Position numbers and translations under genes: made by a program. From Acorus gramineus (Eukaryota > Streptophyta > Magnoliopsida > Acorales > Acoraceae), in assembly GCA_030737835.1 (NCBI GenBank), contig JAUJYN010000012.1:3002208-3066207 (forward strand): a stretch of DNA of 64,000 nt, given 5' to 3'. Below, piece after piece: positions 12,585-22,621 of this stretch (the stretch's first letter is position 1; each line of letters opens with the position of its first letter). The notes beneath the pieces were generated by a model. It was not told the DNA's origin. It ran no database searches and saw nothing but the letters and a program-made list of their open reading frames with translations.

Positions 12585-13010
12585 AAATTTCAAATAAGCC
12601 ATAAACCGCTTCAAATTCATTTAACTCTTGAGTTTCATGTAAACCCTTTAAAACATTTATGTAAATCTAAATAGTCTTTTGAATTAAATTTTCGTTGATG
12701 GATAATAAATATTCAACAATTATTCTGTTTTATTAACCGTAGTTGAAAACACAATATATCAAAAAATCTCCTACAATGTGTTAAAAATGCAGAAAACACT
12801 TTATAAATGATAGTTTTATCTCTCCGAATAGATTATAAAAAACCATATTCAGATCTGTAAAATCGACATTGATAGAAGGTTTTCACATTTATAAAATATT
12901 GTAGAGGGTTTTAGTATAATTTGTTATCTATCAAAATTTTAATGAAAATTTAACTCAATAGACTATTTATATTTACAAAGATATTTTCCAGGGGTTATTT
13001 AGACTTAGGG
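12585..13010. mobile_element. MITE with ~55-bp inverted repeats
   Basis: The left part (about 12640-12700: AACATTTATGTAAATCTAAA, then TAGTCTTTTGAATTAAATTTTC) is inverted at about 12945-13005 (GAAAATTTAACTCAATAGAC, then TATTTATATTTACAAAGATATTTT). The element is non-coding and sits between the two promoter repeats. The outer borders are approximate. Confidence 0.65.
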
Positions 13011-13243
13011 TCCGTTTAGATATGAGTTTAGGTAGATTCTGCGTTTGAAAAGCTAAAAATTCTCAAACTCATATCCAAACACATTTTCAATGTTGAGCTT
13101 TTCAAATCACAATTTTTATTTTTAGACCAAAAAATCTTACGGTTGAAAATCTAATAAAACATAGCTTTTCAAAAGCTGAGTTTGAAACATAAGATTTTAA
13201 GAATCTCAATGTTTCAACCTCACATCCAAACACACCCTTAAAA
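13010..13243. mobile_element. MITE related to a copy in the RRP36 intron
   Basis: It starts GGGTCCGTTTAGATATGAG and ends CTCACATCCAAACACACCCTT, which are imperfect inverted repeats. The internal words AAAAGCT and the sequence GTTTGAAACATAAGATTTTAAGAATCTCAA recur in changed form at 47540-47600, so the two belong to one family. There is no coding capacity. Confidence 0.65.
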
Positions 13244-13377
13244 AAAAAGATCAAGGTGTTATATGGATTTCGGGAAATTTTAGGGTTAGCCATCTACCAG
13301 GCCCGGGTCCAGCCCGGAAATCTTGACCGTTTGAAATAGTGGCCCAATGGCCCGCGAGCCCGTGCCCTTGATGATCA

Positions 13378-13581
13378 CCGTCCGTTACATCACGCAAATC
13401 ATGACCGTTGAAATAGTGGACCCACACCACGGGTGCACGAACGGTCTTTCACACGAAAGTTGGGGGAGGTAACAGTAACTTTAATTTCACCTCCTTTTGA
13501 TGTTCTTCGTACCATTTTTTGTGGGTTTTGTAAAAGTCAATCTTGACCGTTCAAAATCGTGGGCCTCGTTGGATGAGCTCC
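13378..13581. repeat. Promoter-proximal direct repeat, copy 2
   Basis: This is the second copy of the segment at 12316-12530, offset by about 1062 bp, with most differences near the GTGGAC block (12362-12385 versus 13424-13447). It carries another TTGACCGTT at 13543-13551; an extra TTGACCGTT lies just outside at 13323-13331. Confidence 0.85.
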
Positions 13582-14077
13582 AGCCACATACGTGTAAAAA
13601 AACAAATTTGAAGTATATATGTTACCTAACTTATTAAATGGAATAAATTCTAATTTTACATTCCTAAATTACTTATTAACAAAATTTTAAATTCATATAT
13701 ATATATATATATATAAGAAATAAAAAATCTGTTTGAAATTTAATTTGGATGCATATAATAGATTGCTTAAATTAAATACATGTTTATTACCTTAATAATT
13801 ATCTCTCAATGGAGTATACACTAAAATAATAATACATATCGCGTTAAGTGATTTCATATGTTGCATTAATGATGTAGCGACTGTAAATGGGACTACAAAT
13901 CGGGCTACATTTACTAGCTTCCTTTTTGGAATGCTTGCCAATGATCTTGGGGTGTTGGTCATTAAATTTGATAAATATAGCTAAAATATGAGAAAATATT
14001 CAAACAAAAAATCTTCTATATAAAAGGAACACCCAAAATGGCCATTTTTAAAATTTCTAAACAAACTATTTTAACAA
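13582..14077. other. AT-rich intergenic stretch
   Basis: No gene is seen. A (TA)n microsatellite lies near 13696-13713. The end of the stretch (14069-14077) is the left target duplication of the following MITE. Confidence 0.5.
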
Positions 14078-14782
14078 GGACTTTTTGTATGTATACCATA
14101 AAAAAATATGTTATTTATTTTTATACCACAAAAAATACATATTTATTTTTATTCAGTTAAAAAAAATTTAATGAAAAAACATGACCATCTTTTATCTTTG
14201 TTAACCAAAAATAAAATTTAACCATAGTTACTTCTTAATCAATAACTAAAAGTAATAAAAATTAACACCAACATAATATTTGTTTCCAAATCAACCATGA
14301 GTTATTCAACCTTATCCATTCTTTCATTTTCTTCCAATCAAGATCTAGGTTTTTTTTATGTCATTGAATTATTCTCAAAATAATTTTATTTTCATTTCTT
14401 AAGTAAGTATTACTAAATACAATATCATAGCTAATAAAATATAGTTTGTATGTTACTATGTTTAATTTTTATATTTAGATTTTAGATGAAATTTATCATT
14501 TTTTTCCATGTTAATTAATTTTCATGTTAAAATTAATATTTTTTATTTTTTAAATATTGATTTTGGTAAGGTAAAATAAGAAAATAAAAAAGGTAATTTA
14601 GTCATTTCTCAAAAGACTTTAACTCTTTTAATAAAAAAATTAGATGGAAGTTAACTAGGATAGTAAAATATGCATAATTTCTACATATTACAAATTTTCA
14701 ATGGTATAGAAATAAATACGTTATTTGGAGAGGAATAAAAATAGATAGTATGTTTTAAGATGGTATACATGCAAAAAAACCT
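14078..14782. mobile_element. Mutator-like MITE, ~700 bp
   Basis: The left end GGACTTTTTGTATGTATACC is inverted at the right end (GGTATACATGCAAAAAAACC), and the similarity continues inward for about 80 bp (ATTTATTTTTATACC versus GGTATAGAAATAAAT). The element is flanked by TTTTAACAA at 14069-14077 and 14783-14791, a 9-bp duplication as expected for Mutator-like elements. It contains no transposase. Confidence 0.8.
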
Positions 14783-14791
14783 TTTTAACAA

Positions 14792-15374
14792 TCTTAAAAC
14801 TTAAAACCACTTAAATGCTCTTATCTCATCTAATTTTTAACTCTTTTTCAATTCTATTTAAAATGTATTGCATGAATTGAAAAACATAGAACTCTTTAAC
14901 TAGTTTTTGTTGAAAGAGGTTTCTACTTTATTGTTAAAATTTTTTGAATGGGTGTCAAAGATGTTAACATTGTCAAAAAATTGGCATTCTTTTTTCTTTT
15001 TTTTTTTGAAAGAAAAAATTAGCTTTCTTAATAGTGTATTCTTAAAGTTTTAAAGTTTTCTAAGATTTTTTTATCATTCCATTTTATAAATGTCCTATAG
15101 GAGGATTTCTTCTGTATAGTAGGTTCCCAAGCACATCTTCCCCTAAAGTCTAGAAATGTCAAAAAAAAATTATTATTATAAATTATTTTTTTTCAACATG
15201 ACTCTTAATAGTGTATTAAAAAATACAAGAAAAAATCCATTCACAGACCAAAAAAAAAAAAAAAAGTTTATATAACATTCTTTAGCTAAAGTGGGGGGTC
15301 ATACAATTATGTAAGAGTGAGAGAGTTTAAAATGTTAGATAATATAAGGGTAGTAAAATCATTTTATGTTACAA
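14792..15374. other. AT-rich intergenic stretch
   Basis: I see no gene or clear element here. It contains poly-T and poly-A runs, including one of 17 A near 15249-15265. Confidence 0.4.
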
Positions 15375-15883
15375 ATAGAGATAGTAAACGAGTCGAGCAG
15401 TTCGGGCTTGGTTCAGTTAAACTCATTCAGACTTGATCGATTAAACAAATGAGCCGAGCTTAAATAATTTTTAAAGCTCGGTTTGTAAACGAGTCAAGCT
15501 CAAGTCGAGCCCAAACCTATACGAGCTCGTTACTTAACATAAAAATGGAAAAACAAAAATTCCAAGCCAGGCTCGAGCACAAACCCGAGCTTATGTCATT
15601 TTCACATGTATAAAGTGTTATGATTTGTAAAATGTGACTTATCAAATGCTAAACAAGTTTTTTTTTAGCTAAACAAGTTCAAGCCGAGCCTTGATTCGAA
15701 CTTCAGCTTGACTCATTTAATAAACGAGCCGAGCCGAGTTTCAACCGAGCTTTTCACAAGCCAAACGAGTTGAACTTGAACACAAAATTAACTCGGTTCC
15801 AAGTCAAGCCGAGTCTGATACTAAACGAACCGAGCTTGAATAGGTCAAAGCTTAGCTCATTCGGCTCGTTTACCACCCATAGT
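15373..15883. mobile_element. Non-autonomous DNA transposon with TAAACGAG/CTCGTTTA termini
   Basis: The ends are inverted: AGATAGTAAACGAGTCGAGC on the left and GCTCATTCGGCTCGTTTACC on the right. The interior is built of many short copies of GAGCCGAGCT/AGCTCGGTT words (for example near 15450, 15490, 15680, 15740 and 15830), giving local GC-richness unlike the flanks. No protein is encoded. A clean target duplication is not obvious. Confidence 0.7.
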
Positions 15884-17335
15884 TACAAGAATGATAAAGA
15901 ACATTTTGTTTGGTAAAGTTATTAAAAAATAACTTATTTGAGTAGTTTTAATATTTATATGATTTTTTAGATATTTTCCAAAATTTAATATGTATGATAT
16001 GTTATTAATTAATTTTTATCCTTCCATAAACTTGTTATTTGATATGACTGGTTATATTGCAATTCACAATAGACCATATGCAAAAAAATACTAAATTTAA
16101 GATTTTTCTCAATTGAACATTCTTATTTATTAATATTATATGGTAATACCGAATCTCCTCTTGATAAGATAGGAGAGACACCCCTTCTTCAGTAAAGGGA
16201 TGAGTTTAAGTCTTTCCACATGTTGATAGAGAAGATTTAAAAAAAATAAATCAAACTTACCAGAAAAGAGGTGTGAGCTTGAGTCCTGCCCAAGGACAGT
16301 TCCAAGGAATTATTCTAGGATGGCTAAGTTTTTATTCTTATATTTTTAAAAATGTGTTTCTAACTTTTTATTAAACTAAATAAAGTGATGTTTTAAAAAG
16401 ATGAAAAGTTCATTCAATGTAAAATATAATAAAGTTTTTTTTTTTTTTTGTATGGAGACCGGGATAATATGAAACAACAGTCCCAACTCCCAACTATATA
16501 ACTGGACCCAATATGTACAACCGCTTAAGTCTTTTATAATGAAATGTTATTTGAGTTCGTTGAGTATATATGATGTTTGCATCATCATATTCAGTAAATT
16601 CTCTTTTATAATTTATGATAATATTTGAAATTGTTAAAATTTATCTATATATTCAAAGATCTAATATGTTTGGATAAACTTTGGTGTGTTGAGATTTGAT
16701 TTATTAAGGGGAGTTGATTTATTAATTAAAATGAGATTTAGTTTTTTTATTATTATTTCTTTTTACAGCAAAATAACATATTATCAATATTAAATTATTT
16801 AAGGTCATGACTAATATTTATGGCCTATGAGCTTAGTGAATCCATTTAAATTCATTCTATTCTGCATGACAAGTGAGTTATATTTTATGTTTTTTTACAT
16901 TAAATCATATTAATATACTTGATTTAAGATTTTTATGAATAAAATAAAATCACATTTATTATAAAATACAACATGCATATAATAGAAAAAAATTTAAAAG
17001 CTGGGCCAAGCTATCAGCCCTGGTCGTCTGCCGCCTGTTGATAGGGATGATTCTAAAAAAATACTAATAATAATAAAAAAAACTTAAATGATATGAGTGG
17101 ATCTGTCACTTTTTTTATTAATAAAAGGAGTACAGTTTCTAAATCCGAAGAAGAAGAAAATTACAAAGTAAAATAAATAGAACGCAAGGCAACGAATGTC
17201 CACTGAAAGCCTATTTAGAAGATCTAAACAAGGCTTGTGGAGAAATTTTTCGTTGCGCTCGCGCGCTTAACAATGACATATTTTATTATTTATCTCATGA
17301 GAAAAATTATTTCAATGTGAAAGATGTGAAGCATC
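15884..17335. other. AT-rich intergenic stretch
   Basis: No gene is supported. A possible LINE 3' fragment in reverse orientation starts near 17110 (TTTTTTTATTAATAAAAGGA followed by a coding-like GC-richer patch), but there is too little to translate. Homopolymer T at 16434-16449. Confidence 0.4.
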
Positions 17336-17416
17336 ATAACATAAATCCTGATAGAAAAAAAGTCTATTAGCTCAGTTGGTTAGAGCTAATGCTAATAACA
17401 TAAATCCTGATAGAAA
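17336..17416 (+). pseudogene. tRNA-Ile(AAU) 5'-half relic between 22-bp direct repeats
   Basis: Bases 17362-17399 (GTCTATTAGCTCAGTTGG, then TTAGAGCTAATGCTAATAAC) match the 5' half of plant nuclear tRNA-Ile(AAU). The acceptor 5' strand is degraded, and the D arm with its A-box (TAGCTCAGTTGGTTAGAGC) and the anticodon loop GCTAATAAC are present. The sequence stops at the 3' side of the anticodon loop; no T arm follows. An identical 22-bp sequence flanks it at 17336-17357 and 17395-17416, the second copy overlapping the ATAAC of the loop. It cannot make a functional tRNA. Confidence 0.75.
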
Positions 17417-19658
17417 TGACACAAGGGTAATTATGTCATTATAAGTGACTAAGACTTTTTCGGGTACAGTTTTTTTTATAAATAAAATTAGATCCGGAAA
17501 TTTTGAATTTGTAATATATTTTTTAGATAATTGTAAATAAAATTCTAAAATTATTTTATTTTATATTAATTTAATAATAAAAAAATGAATTAGGAGTCCT
17601 CCAGACCACCCCGAATTATTTAGGTCCCTAGACCTTTTGAAGTTCTTACATCCCAACAGTGGCAGACTCAACGTTTTTTCTTAGTGGAGGTGGCATCACT
17701 GATAAATAAACATAAAAGATAATGTGATGTACATTATCTTTTCTAGCCCCAATTACAATCTATACATGTTTTATTTTTTTTTAAATATTATATTTTATCT
17801 AATGAGGTATATGTTTTTATAAAAAAAAACTATATAGTTCAGTTAATTGTATGGTTCCATTTATAAAAAATGAGAAATTTTGCAAGCGTATGATACTGAC
17901 AAGGTATATGTGAATGGAATTGAAGCTTAAAAAAAAGAAAAGAAGACTATGTAACAACACTCAAACATAAATATAAATTTAGACACCATACAGTAAAATT
18001 TTAGAAAATGTTAGTTATAATTTTTTTTCAGTCTACACATGTTATAATTTAAAAAAAATAGAATATCTTATCTCATGAGAGATATATGCTTTTATAAAAA
18101 ATGAGTGATACGTTTATAAAAAAAATCTAAAACATTTTTAACGAGATATATACATCATTAATGTGAATACATGACATTAACAAAATATATATAATTAGAA
18201 TTACAGTTGAAATTGGAATGTGTAACAGAATCCTAAAATTTTAATAACACAATAAAGTTACTTGATATCATATCCCCTCGTTAGTCATTTCGGTTATTTT
18301 TATATTTCAGATCATCAACTATCTAATAATTGTCCCAGTTCATTTCTACAAGTTCTTTTCTACAAGCTTATCATTGTTACTGATTGCACTTGTATTTTTT
18401 TTTATAAACCCAGTCGGTGCCACCACCCCTACTGGCTCTTGAGTGGGCCCACCACTGCATCTCAAAATAGCACATTCATTATTTTTCTTATGATAAAAAT
18501 ATTCTTCTATCTCATCGCCAAAACTTACACCTGCATGAAATCTTCAAACCCACATCATTCTTCGACGGCGACGACAACGGCGATGATGTTTGTCCAGATC
18601 CACGAACATGATTATTAACTACTAAACTAGATCAATACCCTAGCTTGATAAAATTGAAACGATACAAAGATGATTAGCATGATCTCTCATGCACAAGGAT
18701 GACACACACAAATCGAAAAATTATCCAAATTTTTTTTTCTCAGAAAAAAAAAAAAACCAATGTTCCTTCACACTTTAAGCACATATATGATATGATTACT
18801 TATGGTATGCTACAAAACATGTTAGCTTTTCCCGTGAAAGGTACACCGGGACAAACAAAGCCCACTCATCGAGTCATCAAATGGTTAAAAAGCTATAGGG
18901 GCATGCTCCATGGATAGGCATGTCAATGGGTCGAGTCCGGATCCACCATGCCCAAAACCTATGGAACCAATGGATCCATTTCCATCGATCAATAATTTAA
19001 AGAAAAATGATACATCATGTCCCATGTGTAGCCTCCAAGCATTTTGATTTTTTCATAAATTATAAACTCGTCCAATGAAATACTTATTATTATAAAAATA
19101 AATTATACACCTTGATAAATCGATACATGTTTTTTCTTTAAAATAAAAATAAATTTTCATATAGGCAACTCAGATATCGACAATCGCCTCTTGGCTACAA
19201 ACTGAGACTGTAAAAAAGACTGAGTGAAATGGAAAATGATACACATCTTTCGTCATATATTCAACGTTTGAGATCATGTGCACTTTGATGGACTTTTCTT
19301 ATGCATTTTTAAAATGTGTACAACTTCCAAACAAGCATGTATGACCTCAAAGGTTTTTGGGAGCTAGGTTTTTGGGATTAGGCGCATCAAATGATCAAAG
19401 TCTGAAATTTAAAATAAAAATTATATGTTCAGTCCTTGTGCAGTCTAGCTTACATCGGTTTTTCATTTTTAAAAATAAAAATAAATTATACATTCTTCAA
19501 TTGATATATATATATTATTATATAAAATAAAAAATTTATTGAAATACAATAATATGATATAGAATCTCATATACTATAATAATACCATATGCTATTATAA
19601 TACATGAAGCTGCAGTCATAATTCCAAATCGCACAGAGTGTATCAACGCTCAATATAA
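17417..19658. other. AT-rich intergenic DNA with dispersed-element fragments
   Basis: About 17735-18235 contains a copy of the dispersed AT-rich family (aATGAGGTATATG..., TATAAAAAATGAG..., ending GGAATGTGTAACAGAATCC). A fragment with CAGTGGCAGACTCAACG near 17656 resembles an hAT-type end. An open frame at 18262-18618 has no recognisable domain. Near 19620 a GAGTGTATCAACGCTCAA motif matches the end of another dispersed element. Confidence 0.4.
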
Positions 19659-19659
19659 A

Positions 19660-19984
19660 AACTATCTCAACAGATTTCATTTCTCGGTTTCATTTTTTTT
19701 GTTCTTTCAATCTGATCGCCCGGCGACCTCCATGATCCGGGATTTCTTCGACGAAGTTGCCGGAGAAGAAGGTATGGTTCCGAGACGGATCCGGGTCCAC
19801 CTAGACCCGACCCGAAAGGCCTACCCGAAACGTGGGTGCATTTGTCTCCACCACACACAACAGACCCACATAGAGACCAAACAAAATCTCTCTCTATATC
19901 CGAAAGAAGAGGAAACACTGTCAGCCATGAAAGGCAAGCAGCTTCACTTGTATTAGGACTCAGACCAGTTTAGTTCTTCAAAGG
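19660..19984 (+). promoter_or_regulatory. Possible first (leader) exon region of the VDE gene
   Basis: This GC-richer patch stands out from AT-rich flanks. It ends with a CTCTCTCTATATCCGAAAGAAG leader-like sequence and a candidate donor CTTCAAAG|GTTTTG at about 19984. The first coding exon of VDE, 2.6 kb downstream, is preceded by an acceptor (TTGTGTAG at 22585-22592) without a nearby promoter-like region, so a leader intron is expected. Linking the two is inference. An 85-codon frame at 19699-19956 could alternatively be a small unrelated coding exon. Confidence 0.35.
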
Positions 19985-21158
19985 TTTTGTTGCCCACCCA
20001 CATCATGAAATTTGATATTTCACATTGAATTTGAATATGTTTGTGTTTTTGTGTGTGTGTCATGTTGATGCAAATTAGTTTTTCCCAGGATTTGATCCCT
20101 TGACCTCTTTGGCGGGAGGTACTTGCCGAATTAATTAAAGCTCGGTTCGCAAATTAGTTAAGATATATATAGTTGGGGAACATTATTATAGTCATATGTT
20201 TGTAAATGGGTTGTTGGGAACTTATGGGAGGAATGGAAATTGTTAGATTTATTTTATGTTTGCATTATGGTGTATTTTTTTTTATGCTATTGAAGGTTTT
20301 TGTGGAATCATACATTTAACTAAATTTAATTCTCTATACCTACTTTTAGGATGCTTGAGAATTTTTTTATTTTTTTGGTGGGTAAGTGTTTATTTTGAAA
20401 TCTTCGTGTTTAAATTTTATTATTTTTACAAAAGTAAAACTCGTATCTAGGACGGAGGTATCTCTACTATTAGATCTTTGTGGAATTATACATTTATAAC
20501 CCAATTTGTTTCTTTGACTCATATGTCTTCTTTTAGGATGTTTGAGATTTTTTTTTTGGTGGATAAGTGTTTCTTTAAAATTTTCAATTGTTAAAATCTT
20601 ATTCTATCAGGAAGAATAGGACTTGAACTCAGGACCCTCGGGGGAGAGGAGGGCACCTCTACTAACTTTCCAAGAGGTGGTTGAGTAATTTGGGAGGAGA
20701 AAAACTTGAATTTAGTAGATGCAACGGGGATATTTATTCTAACCTGTCAAGAAGTGGTTTGGTGGATGTTTGCGAGTTGCTTATTTATGTTATAGTTTGC
20801 AATTTAATATGCTTGTCTATGAAATTTTGAATCAAAGGTGTAGCTAATGCATGTTGCCTTCCCATCTTGACATTTGGATCGACCGTGCTCTTATTATTTT
20901 TTAATGGCTGCTCATATTTAGTTTTGTATTTTATTTTTTGAAGAATGGTGCTCTCAGGATTTGATCCCTTAACCTTTTTCACAAAGGTGGGAGGTGCTTA
21001 CCAAATTAACCAAAGCTCGATTCGCTAGTTTTTATTTATTTATTGAATAAAGCTTGAAGCAACCTTATTAATAAAAGAAACCAAATTCTATTATTTTGTT
21101 CAGACATAGATTTTCAGGAGAGTCGAGGAAAGCTTACAACATATGTTCGCTTTTAGGA
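19985..21158 (+). other. Probable VDE leader-intron sequence
   Basis: AT-rich, without supported coding sequence. Related phrases (GGATTTGATCCCTTGACCT and GGATTTGATCCCTTAACCTT) appear near 20091 and 20957, each followed by GGGAGGTxCTTxCC and AATTAA/AACCAAAGCTCG. They are two diverged fragments of one repeat. Confidence 0.35.
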
Positions 21159-22224
21159 CAATTCCTTAGATATATTGATGTGATCCTTTTCTAAGGAGAA
21201 ATGTGTCAAATTGATATGCTTATGGATATCCTAACTAAATAATGGGAGATGATTGATTTAAATTTCCCATTCTTTGTGACTTGGAAGAATTTGGTAACAC
21301 ACAAGAGTCTTCCTTAAGAATTAGCCCTATATTGCAAATCTGCAAAGATGTATCAGATTTTGAAAGAACTAATATTATACTATTGACAGTAGAATCTGCA
21401 TTTATATGTAAGAGACGTACCCTATTTGTGTTGGCTGACAAGAACTGAAAACTGTATGTATTGTCCTGTACTCTATTTGGTGTGGAACATGTGTAATATT
21501 ATACTTTTGTGATCAAATGTTCAGAGCAACATATATTAAACATTAGTAGATAGAATACTGGCATTGGATGTTGTCTGTAATGGATTCAAGTTTACAATTT
21601 GAAACATGCATGGATTGTATCCATACTACCTGATGAATTGACACTGACATGGACTGAAACATACATTTTGATCAACAATCTGCATGATCAACAATTCCTT
21701 AGATATATTGATGTGATCCTTTTCTAAGGAGAAATGTGTCAAATTGATATGCTTATGGATATCCTAACTAAATAATGGGAGATGATTGATTTAAATTTCC
21801 CATTCTTTGTGACTTGGAAGAATTTGGTAACACACAAGAGTCTTCCTTAAGAATTAGCCCTATATTGCAAATCTGCAAAGATGTATCAGATTTTGAAAGA
21901 ACTAATATTATACTATTGACAGTAGAATCTGCATTTATATGTAAGAGACGTACCCTATTTGTGTTGGCTGACAAGAACTGAAAACTGTATGTATTGTCCT
22001 GTACTCTATTTGGTGTGAAACATGTGTAATATTATACTTTTGTGATCAAATGTTCAGAGCAACATATATTAAACATTAGTAGATAGAATACTGGCATTGG
22101 ATGTTGTCTGTAATGGATTCAAGTTTACAATTTGAAACATGCATGGATTGTATCCATACTACCTGATGAATTGACACTGACATGGACTGAAACATACATT
22201 TTGATCAACAATCTGCATGGTCAG
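21159..22224. repeat. 533-bp tandem duplication
   Basis: The unit beginning CAATTCCTTAGATATATTG at 21159 repeats at 21692, an exact offset of 533 bp. Reading the copies side by side I find only one internal substitution (TGGTGTGGAACATG near 21480 versus TGGTGTGAAACATG near 22013) before they diverge at the end of copy 2. Each copy contains the same 68-codon open frame on the minus strand (21441-21235 and 21974-21768), which has no recognisable domain and is most likely fortuitous. The array lies within the probable VDE leader intron. Confidence 0.95.
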
Positions 22225-22621
22225 ACTGTGATTTTGATTGACATAAATTGATCTTCTATGCATTTCCAATCATTTCCATAATTCTAAAGAAAACCAGTTG
22301 TACTCATATGATACATGTTAGTATTAAAAGTAGGCGCCAATTGGCGTAATATGCTTTCCAAATGGAGGTATATATCAATTAGGGTGGTAAATAGCATAAA
22401 AAGTAGTGCTGGTTAGAAGTTAGAACATTATTCTTAAAAATATACTGATGACAATACCGAGATTTGAAACAATAGCTGGAATATTACTGTGCATCCTGTT
22501 ATTGGACCATGCAAGACTAGGTTTTCTCTTATTTCTACCCCTAGTGATTGTTACTTAGTAGTCATATTGATAAACTACTATATCTTGTGTAGGTTTCACA
22601 TGTGATCTGATCAACTGAGAC

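Noticed and set aside
17336-17416. Complete tRNA-Ile gene
   Set aside because: Only the 5' half is present; no T arm or acceptor 3' strand follows, and the acceptor 5' strand is mutated.
18262-18618. 118-codon open frame
   Set aside because: Hydrophobic and His/Ser/Thr low-complexity with no motif, no splice context and no leader-like sequence.
21235-21974. Duplicate 68-codon minus-strand frames
   Set aside because: They are identical only because the DNA is tandemly duplicated; the sequence has no domain and lies in a probable intron.
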